From Promethearchaeia archaeon (GTDB taxonomy: Archaea > Asgardarchaeota > Lokiarchaeia > Sigyniarchaeales > SOKP01), in NCBI GenBank assembly GCA_029856295.1, contig JAHQWS010000073.1, forward strand, positions 1 through 8,540: a stretch of 8,540 bases of DNA. Reading direction: 5' to 3'. Positions within the stretch are counted from its first letter, which is position 1; every line of letters begins with the position of its first letter. The notes under the pieces are model-generated. The model was not told the DNA's origin. It searched no databases and worked only from the letters and a program-made list of their open reading frames with translations. Both the position numbers and the translations under genes were made by a program. Positions 1-5,493 of this stretch are shown here, piece after piece.

Positions 1-224
1 ATCCATGGGTTTAAAGTCCAATCAACCTCATCAGGACCAATTACTTTCTCAATTGCACTTCTTGTAGAATATTTCTTAGTCATATTAATAACTTTTATCA
101 ACTTATTAAAATAACTCCTTTTAATTTTTAGATATCCCCCGAAATAGGACTTCGCATCAAATAATTCCAATTCTTTTTCAGAATTTAATTTGTCAAATTT
201 TAAGAAGACCTTCCAAAGTTTCAT
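1..224 (-). CDS. Unrecognised protein, N-terminal part only (cut by window edge)
   Basis: An open frame runs leftward from an ATG at 224 to the window edge, giving 74 complete codons without a stop. An in-frame TAA lies 13 bases upstream of the ATG, which fixes the start. The protein begins MKLWKVFLKFDK and contains FDAKSYFGGYLKIKR and a VIGPDEVDW stretch; it is rich in Lys, Ile and aromatic residues with no signal peptide or membrane segment. I do not recognise the family. It follows the 144-residue gene by only 15 bases on the same strand, so it is probably the fourth gene of the rnp3-rnp2 operon. No Shine-Dalgarno is visible. It is called a gene because of its position and uninterrupted frame, not homology. 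Confidence 0.6.
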   Translation of the reverse strand, partial: MKLWKVFLKFDKLNSEKELELFDAKSYFGGYLKIKRSYFNKLIKVINMTKKYSTRSAIEKVIGPDEVDWTLNPW

Positions 225-239
225 ATTTAATATTTTTTA

Positions 240-674
240 CTAATTATTAAGTCCGATTTCTTCAATTTTAATTTCTTTAAATATATTTTTAATTTTATCT
301 AAAGAGGTTTTTAAATCTTTAGATTTCACATCCGAAAAGCTTAGATTAAAATAACATTCATAAAAAAACTGCTTTTGTTTCATTAAAAACCCACTATTAT
401 GTATGATTTCATATCTCTTGAGAATTTTTGATAAAACATTAATTACCTCATCAGAAATATTTTGCCCAAATAAACTTAGTTTTATTATCTTTTTCCGGAA
501 TATAGGGTAAATTGTCAATTTTGTACAATCTTTACTCGTGGACTTAATAATTAAGAAAAATGGATAATTTTTTAATCCAAATGTGCTTGGTATAGAAATA
601 TTTAAATTTATCTGTGAACCATCAGAATCTACTTTACGTTCAATATAAGCCTTAGTTAGGTGTTTATTTCTCAT
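240..674 (-). CDS. Unrecognised 144-residue protein, third gene of the RNase P protein operon
   Basis: An ATG-started frame of 144 codons ends in TAG, 13 bases after the rnp2 stop on the same strand, so co-transcription with rnp3 and rnp2 is very likely. I do not recognise the family. The sequence suggests a small soluble alpha/beta protein: predicted strands near residues 22-28 (INLNISI), 39-45, 52-58 and 62-70, a helix near 73-88, two strands near 90-113 (HNSGFLMKQKQFFYECYF), and a Lys-rich terminal helix near 120-137. It is basic, with many Lys residues, which would fit RNA or ribonucleoprotein binding; that is inference. It has no signal peptide, membrane segment or zinc-type Cys cluster. 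It does not resemble the other archaeal RNase P proteins (Rpp21, Rpp29, L7Ae) or the proteasome alpha subunit often found downstream of rnp2. Confidence 0.75.
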   Translation of the reverse strand: MRNKHLTKAYIERKVDSDGSQINLNISIPSTFGLKNYPFFLIIKSTSKDCTKLTIYPIFRKKIIKLSLFGQNISDEVINVLSKILKRYEIIHNSGFLMKQKQFFYECYFNLSFSDVKSKDLKTSLDKIKNIFKEIKIEEIGLNN

Positions 675-687
675 TCTTATATAATAG

Positions 688-1017
688 CTATTTATTTTTT
701 AAATTTTTATTTTTTTTTATAGCTTTAATAGTACCAGATGTTTTTATGGGTGAGAAAATTACATTCTTTCCTTTCGCTTCTTTTATTAATGCTAATGCGG
801 TTAAGACTATTTCCTTTGTAACATTTGAACATCTGATTAAGGCATAATCTTCACCTAATTCTAATAACCATAGACCTGTTTTATTAGCTTCTCTCATGCC
901 AAAATATCTCCAAATTGATTGCCAAATAGACTTTAAAAGTTCTTGCTGATCAATTTGAAAACCCTCCTCCTTCAAAATTTGGAAAAGAATATATCTCTGC
1001 CTCTCTATTTTTACCAT
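688..1017 (-). CDS. rnp2: RNase P protein component 2 (Pop5/Rpp14 family)
   Basis: This is a protein subunit of archaeal RNase P, the ribonucleoprotein that removes 5' leaders from precursor tRNAs; Pop5 works as a complex with Rpp30 to support the catalytic RNA. Recognition rests on the family's order of blocks in 109 residues: an N-terminal R-x-R-Y-I-L-F strand near residues 6-12, SIWRYFG-x-x-x-A near 33-43, the YALIRC strand near 58-63, a TALALIKEAKG helix near 72-82, and the C-terminal TSGTIKAIKK near 93-102. The length is at the short end for Pop5. The ATG at 1017 lies inside the end of rnp3 (7-base overlap) and follows a GGAGG six bases upstream, so translational coupling with rnp3, its direct protein partner, is likely. 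The Lys/Asn-rich tail after residue 102 is probably disordered. Confidence 0.92.
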   Translation of the reverse strand: MVKIERQRYILFQILKEEGFQIDQQELLKSIWQSIWRYFGMREANKTGLWLLELGEDYALIRCSNVTKEIVLTALALIKEAKGKNVIFSPIKTSGTIKAIKKNKNLKNK

Positions 1018-1742
1018 TTAAGTCCTCCATTACTAATTAATTTAACTCCATTTTCTAAAATGGCGCTATTTTGTCTTTTTTCAATCCTTTTTAATAGCTT
1101 TAGGGGATTTTCTTTAAAAGCACTTTTTAATTCTGCTAATGGAATATCTAATAAAGTATAGCATATACTTATTAATGCTCTTGGGTGCCTAATATCAAAT
1201 AAATCATTGAAATCTCCACTGAGAATATAGGACCCTTTCAATTTTCTAACTTTATGTATAAAGCGATATAAATTCCTAAAATTTTTTGATTGAATTGACC
1301 TATTTTTTACCATAATAGAGGATAAAGAAAATTCTATAAAAGATTTATTTTGTTTGGCCAAGGAAATTACTCCATTAGAGAGAGTTTTAATTATCTCTGG
1401 ATGAGAAAAGGAAATTAGATCTACTCGAGAATCTCTTGCCGCATGAATTTGGATATCTTTATTTGAAGTTTCTACTGATAGAATCTCGGGATGGTTATTA
1501 AATCTTTTTATACTTTTCTTAAAATCTTGTAAATTATCTGGATTTAAGGTATGTCTATAATAAATATTTATTTTTGTAGCGTCCTTAATAATTCTTTTAA
1601 TCTCTAAAGAGATGTTTTGAATATCCTCTTTAGGTTCTAAAATTAGATTTTTTATTCCAAGTTTCTCACAAAGCTCTAATTTTTTCTTAATTTCGTTGAG
1701 ATCATCAAAATTTACTCTTAACCTTGATTCAAAATATGACAA
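1011..1742 (-). CDS. rnp3: RNase P protein component 3 (Rpp30 family)
   Basis: This is the Rpp30 subunit of archaeal RNase P, a TIM-barrel (PHP-like) protein that pairs with Pop5 and helps the RNA subunit cleave pre-tRNA. At 243 residues it is of typical length. Family blocks include the N-terminal barrel strand and helix around LCEKLGIKNLILEP (near 24-37), SVETSNKDIQIHAARDSRVD (near 89-108), the LISFSHPEI strand (near 109-117), IEFSLSSIM (near 136-144), and the late motif GDFNDLFDIRHPRALISIC (near 176-194), matching the S/G-A-x(n)-R-x-P region of Rpp30. The start is a TTG: a TGA lies in frame 22 bases upstream and no ATG or GTG falls between. There is no Shine-Dalgarno, but a TATA-like box lies about 33 bases upstream, which suggests a leaderless or near-leaderless mRNA. 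It is the first gene of the leftward operon. Confidence 0.93.
   Translation of the reverse strand: MSYFESRLRVNFDDLNEIKKKLELCEKLGIKNLILEPKEDIQNISLEIKRIIKDATKINIYYRHTLNPDNLQDFKKSIKRFNNHPEILSVETSNKDIQIHAARDSRVDLISFSHPEIIKTLSNGVISLAKQNKSFIEFSLSSIMVKNRSIQSKNFRNLYRFIHKVRKLKGSYILSGDFNDLFDIRHPRALISICYTLLDIPLAELKSAFKENPLKLLKRIEKRQNSAILENGVKLISNGGLKW
1024..1028 (-). promoter_or_regulatory. Shine-Dalgarno of rnp2 inside rnp3
   Basis: The minus strand reads GGAGGACTTAAATG across the end of rnp3. GGAGG stands six bases before the rnp2 ATG while also encoding Gly-Gly near the rnp3 C-terminus. It decides the rnp2 start and indicates internal, leadered initiation within the operon. Confidence 0.85.
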
Positions 1743-1767
1743 AGCAAAAAAACCATTGAAGAGTCAA

Positions 1768-1780
1768 ATATAATTTATAT
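1768..1780 (-). promoter_or_regulatory. Probable TATA box of the rnp3 operon
   Basis: The minus strand reads ATATAAATTATAT, centred about 33 bases before the rnp3 TTG. With archaeal spacing of about 26 bases from TATA centre to transcription start, the 5' leader would be only a few bases. That agrees with the absence of a Shine-Dalgarno there. The intergenic region is AT-rich throughout, so the exact box is uncertain. Confidence 0.55.
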
Positions 1781-1808
1781 CATAACTTTAAGATTTGTAA
1801 TTACTAAT

Positions 1809-1829
1809 ATAATAAAAAAGTTTTATTAT
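1809..1829. repeat. 9-bp perfect inverted repeat upstream of the HcyBio gene
   Basis: ATAATAAAA at 1809-1817 is mirrored exactly by TTTTATTAT at 1821-1829 across a 3-base AAG spacer. It lies just upstream of the likely TATA box of the homocysteine-biosynthesis gene, where an archaeal operator or activator site could sit. The repeat is composed almost entirely of A and T in a very AT-rich spacer, so chance is a serious alternative. Confidence 0.5.
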
Positions 1830-1830
1830 G

Positions 1831-1841
1831 ATTAAATATTA
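1831..1841 (+). promoter_or_regulatory. Possible TATA box of the HcyBio gene
   Basis: ATTAAATATTA lies about 33 bases before the GTG start, giving a predicted 5' leader of about 5-10 bases. It directly follows the 9-bp inverted repeat. The surroundings are AT-rich, so the choice of box is tentative. Confidence 0.4.
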
Positions 1842-1868
1842 AAATGGATATTATTTTGGAAATATTAA

Positions 1869-3158
1869 GTGTCTCTTGTGGCTAAGAAAAGAACTCTCAC
1901 GGAAATAAACACAAAAATTCAAGAAGGATCGGCAAGAATTTATACTGTCCAAGAGCTTATAGATAAAATAGCTGATGGAGAAAAAATCCAGTTTGAAGAT
2001 GTTGATGTGGTAACTACAGCTACCAAGGCGTTAATGAGCGGAATTGCTGGAATATTCTCCTTTAGATTATCTCCTCCAAAAACGGTTCGGAAATTTACAG
2101 AAGTCTCTCTCAATGGGATTGCAGCGTTTCCGGGACCTTGCCCTAATGAATTTTTAGGAATTGTTGATATCATACTTTATGGGACTGCTCATAGTAAAAC
2201 AAAAGAAGATTACTCTGGCGGAATCTTATTTAGAGATCTTGTGGAAGGAAAAACGATAGAAGTTTCTGGTAAAAGTGAGGAAGGTGATTTAATAGAAAAA
2301 GAGATAACTTTAGATGATATGCAATTTGCGCGTATGATGGGAACACGTCAAGCAATAAAAAATTATTTCGCTATGATAAATCCTAGTTCAAAGAGTGTTA
2401 ATACAATATTTTCAGTACTTCCATTAGAAGGGAATTGTAGCCATGCAACTTTTTCCGGATGTGGAGCTATGAATCCTTTTCAAAATGATCCTAATGCAGA
2501 TGTTTTTGGAGTCGGTACGAAAATTTTAGTTAATGGTGCTATTGGTTATATCTTTGGCCCAGGCACTCGAAATGACCGTTTAAAACCAAATATGCAAACT
2601 ATTGCAGATTTTAAAGGGATGAAACCAGAATATATGGGTGCTTTTCGTACTTCTTATGGTTTAGAAAACATCTGCAGTATCGCAGCACCTATTCCAATTT
2701 TAAATGAAAATGTGTGGAATAATATTATAAAATCTGATCATCAGGTTCCCTTAGTTATTTTAAATGTTGTCGGAAGGAATAAGTTAGCAGAGGTTTCTTA
2801 TCAGGATGTTTGGGATAACAACTTTCTTATAACATTTGATTCTAAAAAGTGTATTGATTGTGAGGATTGCCCAGTAGAGGTTATATGTCCAACTGATGCA
2901 TTTAATTTAAAAACAGGTATAGATAGAACAAGATGTTTTAATTGTGGTAGTTGCGCAGTGGTTTGTCCCGAATACGCCTTTAATGCAGATTTGAAAACCA
3001 TCAATTTTGAAGATAAGAATATTCCAGTTGTATTAAGACAATCAGATAGATTTGGTGCTATTAATCTTGCAACTCAACTTAAAAATATGATCCTTGATGG
3101 TGAATTCATAATAAAAGAACCAACTGATAAACTTGAATTTTATCCTAAGGTTTATTAA
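1869..3158 (+). CDS. Homocysteine biosynthesis protein (HcyBio/DUF39) fused to a C-terminal 2[4Fe-4S] ferredoxin domain
   Basis: This probably builds homocysteine from aspartate semialdehyde and a sulfur donor, with electrons passing through its iron-sulfur clusters, as described for the methanogen DUF39 plus ferredoxin pair; the assignment is from family knowledge. The DUF39-type domain covers roughly residues 8-315, with FPGPCPNEF (Cys91), EGNCSHATFSGCGAMNPFQ (Cys190, Cys198), a glycine-rich NGAIGYIFGPGTR and a late AAPIPI block. The ferredoxin part holds Cys328, 331, 334 and 340, then Cys356, 359, 362 and 366, each fourth Cys followed by Pro. The first motif has five residues, not three, before its last Cys. 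No CBS domains are present, unlike the methanogen form. At 429 residues it seems complete. The GTG start at 1869 directly follows an in-frame TAA; only weak GGA precedes it. The VOC gene follows after 25 bases. Confidence 0.88.
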   Translation: MSLVAKKRTLTEINTKIQEGSARIYTVQELIDKIADGEKIQFEDVDVVTTATKALMSGIAGIFSFRLSPPKTVRKFTEVSLNGIAAFPGPCPNEFLGIVDIILYGTAHSKTKEDYSGGILFRDLVEGKTIEVSGKSEEGDLIEKEITLDDMQFARMMGTRQAIKNYFAMINPSSKSVNTIFSVLPLEGNCSHATFSGCGAMNPFQNDPNADVFGVGTKILVNGAIGYIFGPGTRNDRLKPNMQTIADFKGMKPEYMGAFRTSYGLENICSIAAPIPILNENVWNNIIKSDHQVPLVILNVVGRNKLAEVSYQDVWDNNFLITFDSKKCIDCEDCPVEVICPTDAFNLKTGIDRTRCFNCGSCAVVCPEYAFNADLKTINFEDKNIPVVLRQSDRFGAINLATQLKNMILDGEFIIKEPTDKLEFYPKVY

Positions 3159-3171
3159 TTAGACATTTGAA

Positions 3172-3177
3172 AGGTGA
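3172..3177 (+). promoter_or_regulatory. Strong Shine-Dalgarno AGGTGA that points to an ATT start codon
   Basis: AGGTGA matches the GGAGGTGA anti-16S consensus and stands six bases before the ATT at 3184. No ATG, GTG or TTG in the VOC frame lies at a usable distance: the TTG at 3179 is out of frame and reaches a stop within six codons. The site therefore decides the start of the downstream gene in favour of ATT, and suggests that gene is translated from a polycistronic message with the HcyBio gene. Confidence 0.6.
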
Positions 3178-3183
3178 ATTGAA

Positions 3184-3627
3184 ATTAATTTATTAAAGAT
3201 TGAAAAATTTGACCAAATTGGTATAGTGGTAAAAGATATTGAAAAAGCAGCAAAAGTATATCAAGAAATTTTAAATTTTAATGCTAACTTGAATATTGTA
3301 GAACAGAGCTCAACAGTTTCCTATAAAGGAAAGGAAGTTACTTTTAAAATGAAAAAAATTATGCAAAATTTTGGCGGCAAACAGTTTGAAATTGTAGAAG
3401 TAATAGAATCAACAGGAGACCACTTATATAAAGAATTTTTAGACGAAGGGCAGGTCGGACTCCACCATTTAGGGATATATACCAAAGATGCCCCAAAATT
3501 AATTGAATATTTTAAGAAAAATTACGGTATAGATGTAGCACAAACCGGAAAAGCCGGGAAGGTTAACTTTTATTATTTGGATACAAGAGATACGCTTGGA
3601 TTTTATCTCGAATTAATCGCATTTTAA
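3184..3627 (+). CDS. VOC/glyoxalase-fold protein, methylmalonyl-CoA epimerase-like, probable ATT start
   Basis: This is a small member of the vicinal-oxygen-chelate superfamily; the substrate is unknown. From the ATT it has 147 residues forming two beta-alpha-beta-beta-beta modules. Module one starts KFDQIGIVVKDIEKAAKVY (residues 8-26) and reaches FEIVEVIES (near 68-76). Module two starts GLHHLGIYTKD (92-102) and ends GFYLELIAF (139-147). In methylmalonyl-CoA epimerases the metal is held by a His in the first strand, a Gln, a His in the HH-L/I-G motif and a late Glu. Here His95 and Glu143 are in place, but the first-strand His is Gln11, so metal use may be altered. A GTG at residue 15 would start after the first strand and break the fold, so the upstream start is preferred. 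It is probably co-transcribed with the HcyBio gene. Confidence 0.75.
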   Translation: MNLLKIEKFDQIGIVVKDIEKAAKVYQEILNFNANLNIVEQSSTVSYKGKEVTFKMKKIMQNFGGKQFEIVEVIESTGDHLYKEFLDEGQVGLHHLGIYTKDAPKLIEYFKKNYGIDVAQTGKAGKVNFYYLDTRDTLGFYLELIAF

Positions 3628-3674
3628 CGGTACTCCTTTTTTACGTCCTATTTCTGGAAAATAAACCGTTAAAA
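3622..3674. repeat. 10-bp perfect inverted repeat between the VOC and ThDP genes
   Basis: TTTTAACGGT at 3622-3631 is matched exactly by ACCGTTAAAA at 3665-3674, with a 33-base spacer. The left arm covers the VOC stop codon; the right arm ends just upstream of the ThDP gene's TATA box. The arms contain a CGG/CCG core, so this is less likely to be chance than pure AT repeats nearby. It could be a split operator for the ThDP promoter or a long-stem structure at the end of the HcyBio-VOC message. The spacer holds a T6 run at 3637-3642, which could help termination. Confidence 0.65.
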
Positions 3675-3677
3675 AAG

Positions 3678-3695
3678 TTTATTTTTTATATATAA
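3678..3695 (+). promoter_or_regulatory. Probable BRE/TATA promoter of the ThDP enzyme gene
   Basis: TTTATTTTTTATATATAA follows an A6-G stretch (3671-3677) that could act as the purine-rich BRE. TTTATT at 3678 is 30 bases before the ATG at 3708, right for a leaderless transcript, and no Shine-Dalgarno precedes that ATG. Confidence 0.6.
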
Positions 3696-3707
3696 TAATT
3701 ATTTAAT

Positions 3708-5444
3708 ATGGCTGAACAAAAATTAAACGGCGGAGACTTATTAGTCAAAAGCTTGTTAAATGAGGGAATAACGAAAATCTTTGGCATAGTAGGTGGTGAA
3801 TTACTCCGTATTTTTGATGCTATTGAACGTTGGGGTAGAGAGGCCGGAATCGACACTGTAATGGTCCGACACGAACAAGCAGGAGGTCATATGGCGGATG
3901 CTTGGGCGCGTGCTACGGGTGAAATCGGGGTTTGTCTCGGAACAGCAGGACCTGGAGTTACTCATTTAGTTCCGGCCGTTGCTGCAGCATGGGCAGATTC
4001 CATTCCGATGCTGGTTATTGGGGCTCAAATCGCAAGGATGTTTGACGATACAGGAATTTTACAGGGAGGTTTAGACCAAATGACATTAATGAGGCCAATA
4101 ACAAAGGCACAGATTTCTGTAGAAGATCCTTATGAAATCCCCAAAGCAGTTCAGAGGGCAGTGAAAACGGCAATGTCCGGAAGGAGAGGTCCGGTTTTTC
4201 TTGAATTAAGAGAAACTGCACTCGTGAGAGGAGCAACCGAAGAGGACGAGAGAAATATAATTCCTCCTGAGAAATACCGTCCTTTTGATAGACCTCTGGG
4301 AAATCCCGAACAAATACAAAAGGCTGTAGAAATTCTGAAGAATGCTAAAAAACCCCTTATTGTCGGCGGCGGTGGTATAAATGCATCAGATGCATCCGAA
4401 GATCTAATTAAATTATCTGAGACGTACAAAATTCCTGCAGGAACATCAATAAATGGAATCGGTGTAATAAGCAGCGATAGAAAAACCTATGTTGGTTCAC
4501 ATTTAACTTTAAATACTTATAGAACGGCAGCAACTGAAGCTGATGTGGTTCTATCTATAGGATGTAAATGGGATTACACATTACTTTACGGTGCTCCCCC
4601 AATTTGGAATCAAAATCAAAAACTTATTCATGTGGATATTGATCCGGAAATGATCGGCCGAAATCGGCCCGTTGAGGTTAGTATTATCGGTGATGCAAAA
4701 GCAGTAATTAATCAGCTTTTATCAGAAATGGAAAAAACCCTCCCTAAAGAAAAAATAACAGAATGGACGGTATGGAACGATTATTTACAGGAAATTAAAA
4801 AGAATGACGATGCACTTGTTCAAAAAATGTTAAATGCTAAAAAACTTCCAATGAAGCCATCAAGACTTTCATATGAGGTCTTGGATTGGATTAATGAAGA
4901 TGCTATACTAGCCTTAGATGGAGGCGATATTGCTGTGTTTACATTTCAACTGGCAAATATTAAACCCCGTCCACCAAGAAGTACTTTTTACTCGGTATCT
5001 ATGGGACATCTCGGAGTAGGAATTCCATATGCAATTGGAGCGAAAATAGCAAAACCAGATAAGCAAGTTGTATGTCTAACTGGCGATGGCAGTTTTATGT
5101 TTAATATTCAGGAGTTAGAAACAGCGGCCAGATTAAAACTACCGATTATTGTTGTTGTTTCGAATAACTCATGTTGGGGCATGATTAAAAGTGGACAAAA
5201 AAACAATTTAATGAAACGTTATTGCGATGTTGACTTTCCAGAAACAGATTATGCCGAAATTGCCAAAGGTTTCGGTTGCTATGGAGAAAAAGTAAAAAAT
5301 CCAGAAGACGTTAAGCTCGCTTTACAACGTGCTGCTGAATCCGGCAAACCTGCAGTGATTGATGTCGAAGTCGCATTTGAAACTCCACCTGCAATGAAGG
5401 TAATTGGTTTATATAAAAAGAGCAAGGGATTATTTGGAAAATAA
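3708..5444 (+). CDS. ThDP-dependent enzyme, acetolactate synthase / 2-hydroxyacyl-CoA lyase-like
   Basis: This is a full-length (578 residues) cytosolic ThDP enzyme of the acetohydroxyacid synthase / oxalyl-CoA decarboxylase / 2-hydroxyacyl-CoA lyase superfamily, making or breaking a C-C bond next to a carbonyl. The N-terminal Pyr domain (near 7-175) has FGIVGGE, the activating Glu56 in RHEQAGGHMADAWARATG and LGTAGPG. The central domain is near 200-335, with VGGGGINAS and HVDIDPEMIGRNRP. The C-terminal PP domain (near 400-555) has GDGSF at 459-463 and Asn486-Asn487, the Mg-diphosphate motif. After it comes CWGMIKSGQ, which aligns with the acetolactate synthase GM-x-x-QWQ segment but has Gly where that enzyme has Trp; GILQGGLDQM is nearer the lyase/decarboxylase branch. 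The substrate is therefore unsettled. No ilvN-type regulatory subunit is nearby. Its G+C is higher than that of the RNase P genes. Confidence 0.85.
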   Translation: MAEQKLNGGDLLVKSLLNEGITKIFGIVGGELLRIFDAIERWGREAGIDTVMVRHEQAGGHMADAWARATGEIGVCLGTAGPGVTHLVPAVAAAWADSIPMLVIGAQIARMFDDTGILQGGLDQMTLMRPITKAQISVEDPYEIPKAVQRAVKTAMSGRRGPVFLELRETALVRGATEEDERNIIPPEKYRPFDRPLGNPEQIQKAVEILKNAKKPLIVGGGGINASDASEDLIKLSETYKIPAGTSINGIGVISSDRKTYVGSHLTLNTYRTAATEADVVLSIGCKWDYTLLYGAPPIWNQNQKLIHVDIDPEMIGRNRPVEVSIIGDAKAVINQLLSEMEKTLPKEKITEWTVWNDYLQEIKKNDDALVQKMLNAKKLPMKPSRLSYEVLDWINEDAILALDGGDIAVFTFQLANIKPRPPRSTFYSVSMGHLGVGIPYAIGAKIAKPDKQVVCLTGDGSFMFNIQELETAARLKLPIIVVVSNNSCWGMIKSGQKNNLMKRYCDVDFPETDYAEIAKGFGCYGEKVKNPEDVKLALQRAAESGKPAVIDVEVAFETPPAMKVIGLYKKSKGLFGK

Positions 5445-5449
5445 ATTAA

Positions 5450-5458
5450 TTTTTTTTT
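5450..5458 (+). terminator. T-tract terminator after the ThDP gene
   Basis: A run of nine T begins six bases after the TAA stop, without a GC-rich stem. This is the usual form of an archaeal U-rich terminator and separates the ThDP gene from the SDR gene's promoter. Confidence 0.55.
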
Positions 5459-5460
5459 AC

Positions 5461-5473
5461 TTTTTAAATTAAT
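5461..5473 (+). promoter_or_regulatory. Probable TATA box of the SDR gene
   Basis: TTTTTAAATTAAT is centred about 28 bases before the ATG at 5494 and about 19 before the GTG at 5485. The spacing favours a leaderless transcript starting at the ATG, and thereby decides the start codon. Confidence 0.5.
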
Positions 5474-5493
5474 ATTTCTGTAATGTGATAAAT

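Noticed and set aside
943..1161. Antisense frames overlapping rnp2/rnp3, and similar ones at 1940-2173, 2801-3004, 4015-4429, 5661-6059, 6490-6771 and 7502-7771
   Set aside because: Each lies opposite a well-supported gene, shows no family resemblance or initiation signal, and is a by-product of codon bias on the other strand.
1844..1885. Thirteen-codon ATG mini-ORF overlapping the HcyBio start
   Set aside because: It lies at or before the predicted transcription start, has no Shine-Dalgarno and no recognisable attenuator peptide pattern, so it probably is not translated.
3226..3627. GTG at 3226 as the start of the VOC gene
   Set aside because: It would remove the first beta strand of the fold (FDQIGIVV) and has no Shine-Dalgarno, whereas AGGTGA sits at ideal distance from the in-frame ATT at 3184.
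4656..4669. GC-rich palindrome GGCCGA-AA-TCGGCC inside the ThDP gene
   Set aside because: It codes for a conserved stretch (IGRNRP) in a locally GC-richer gene, is short, and sits mid-gene, so it is best explained by codon choice.
5485..5493. GTG at 5485 as the start of the SDR gene
   Set aside because: It adds only three residues and is too close to the TATA-like box; the ATG at 5494 fits both the spacing and the family's usual N-terminus.
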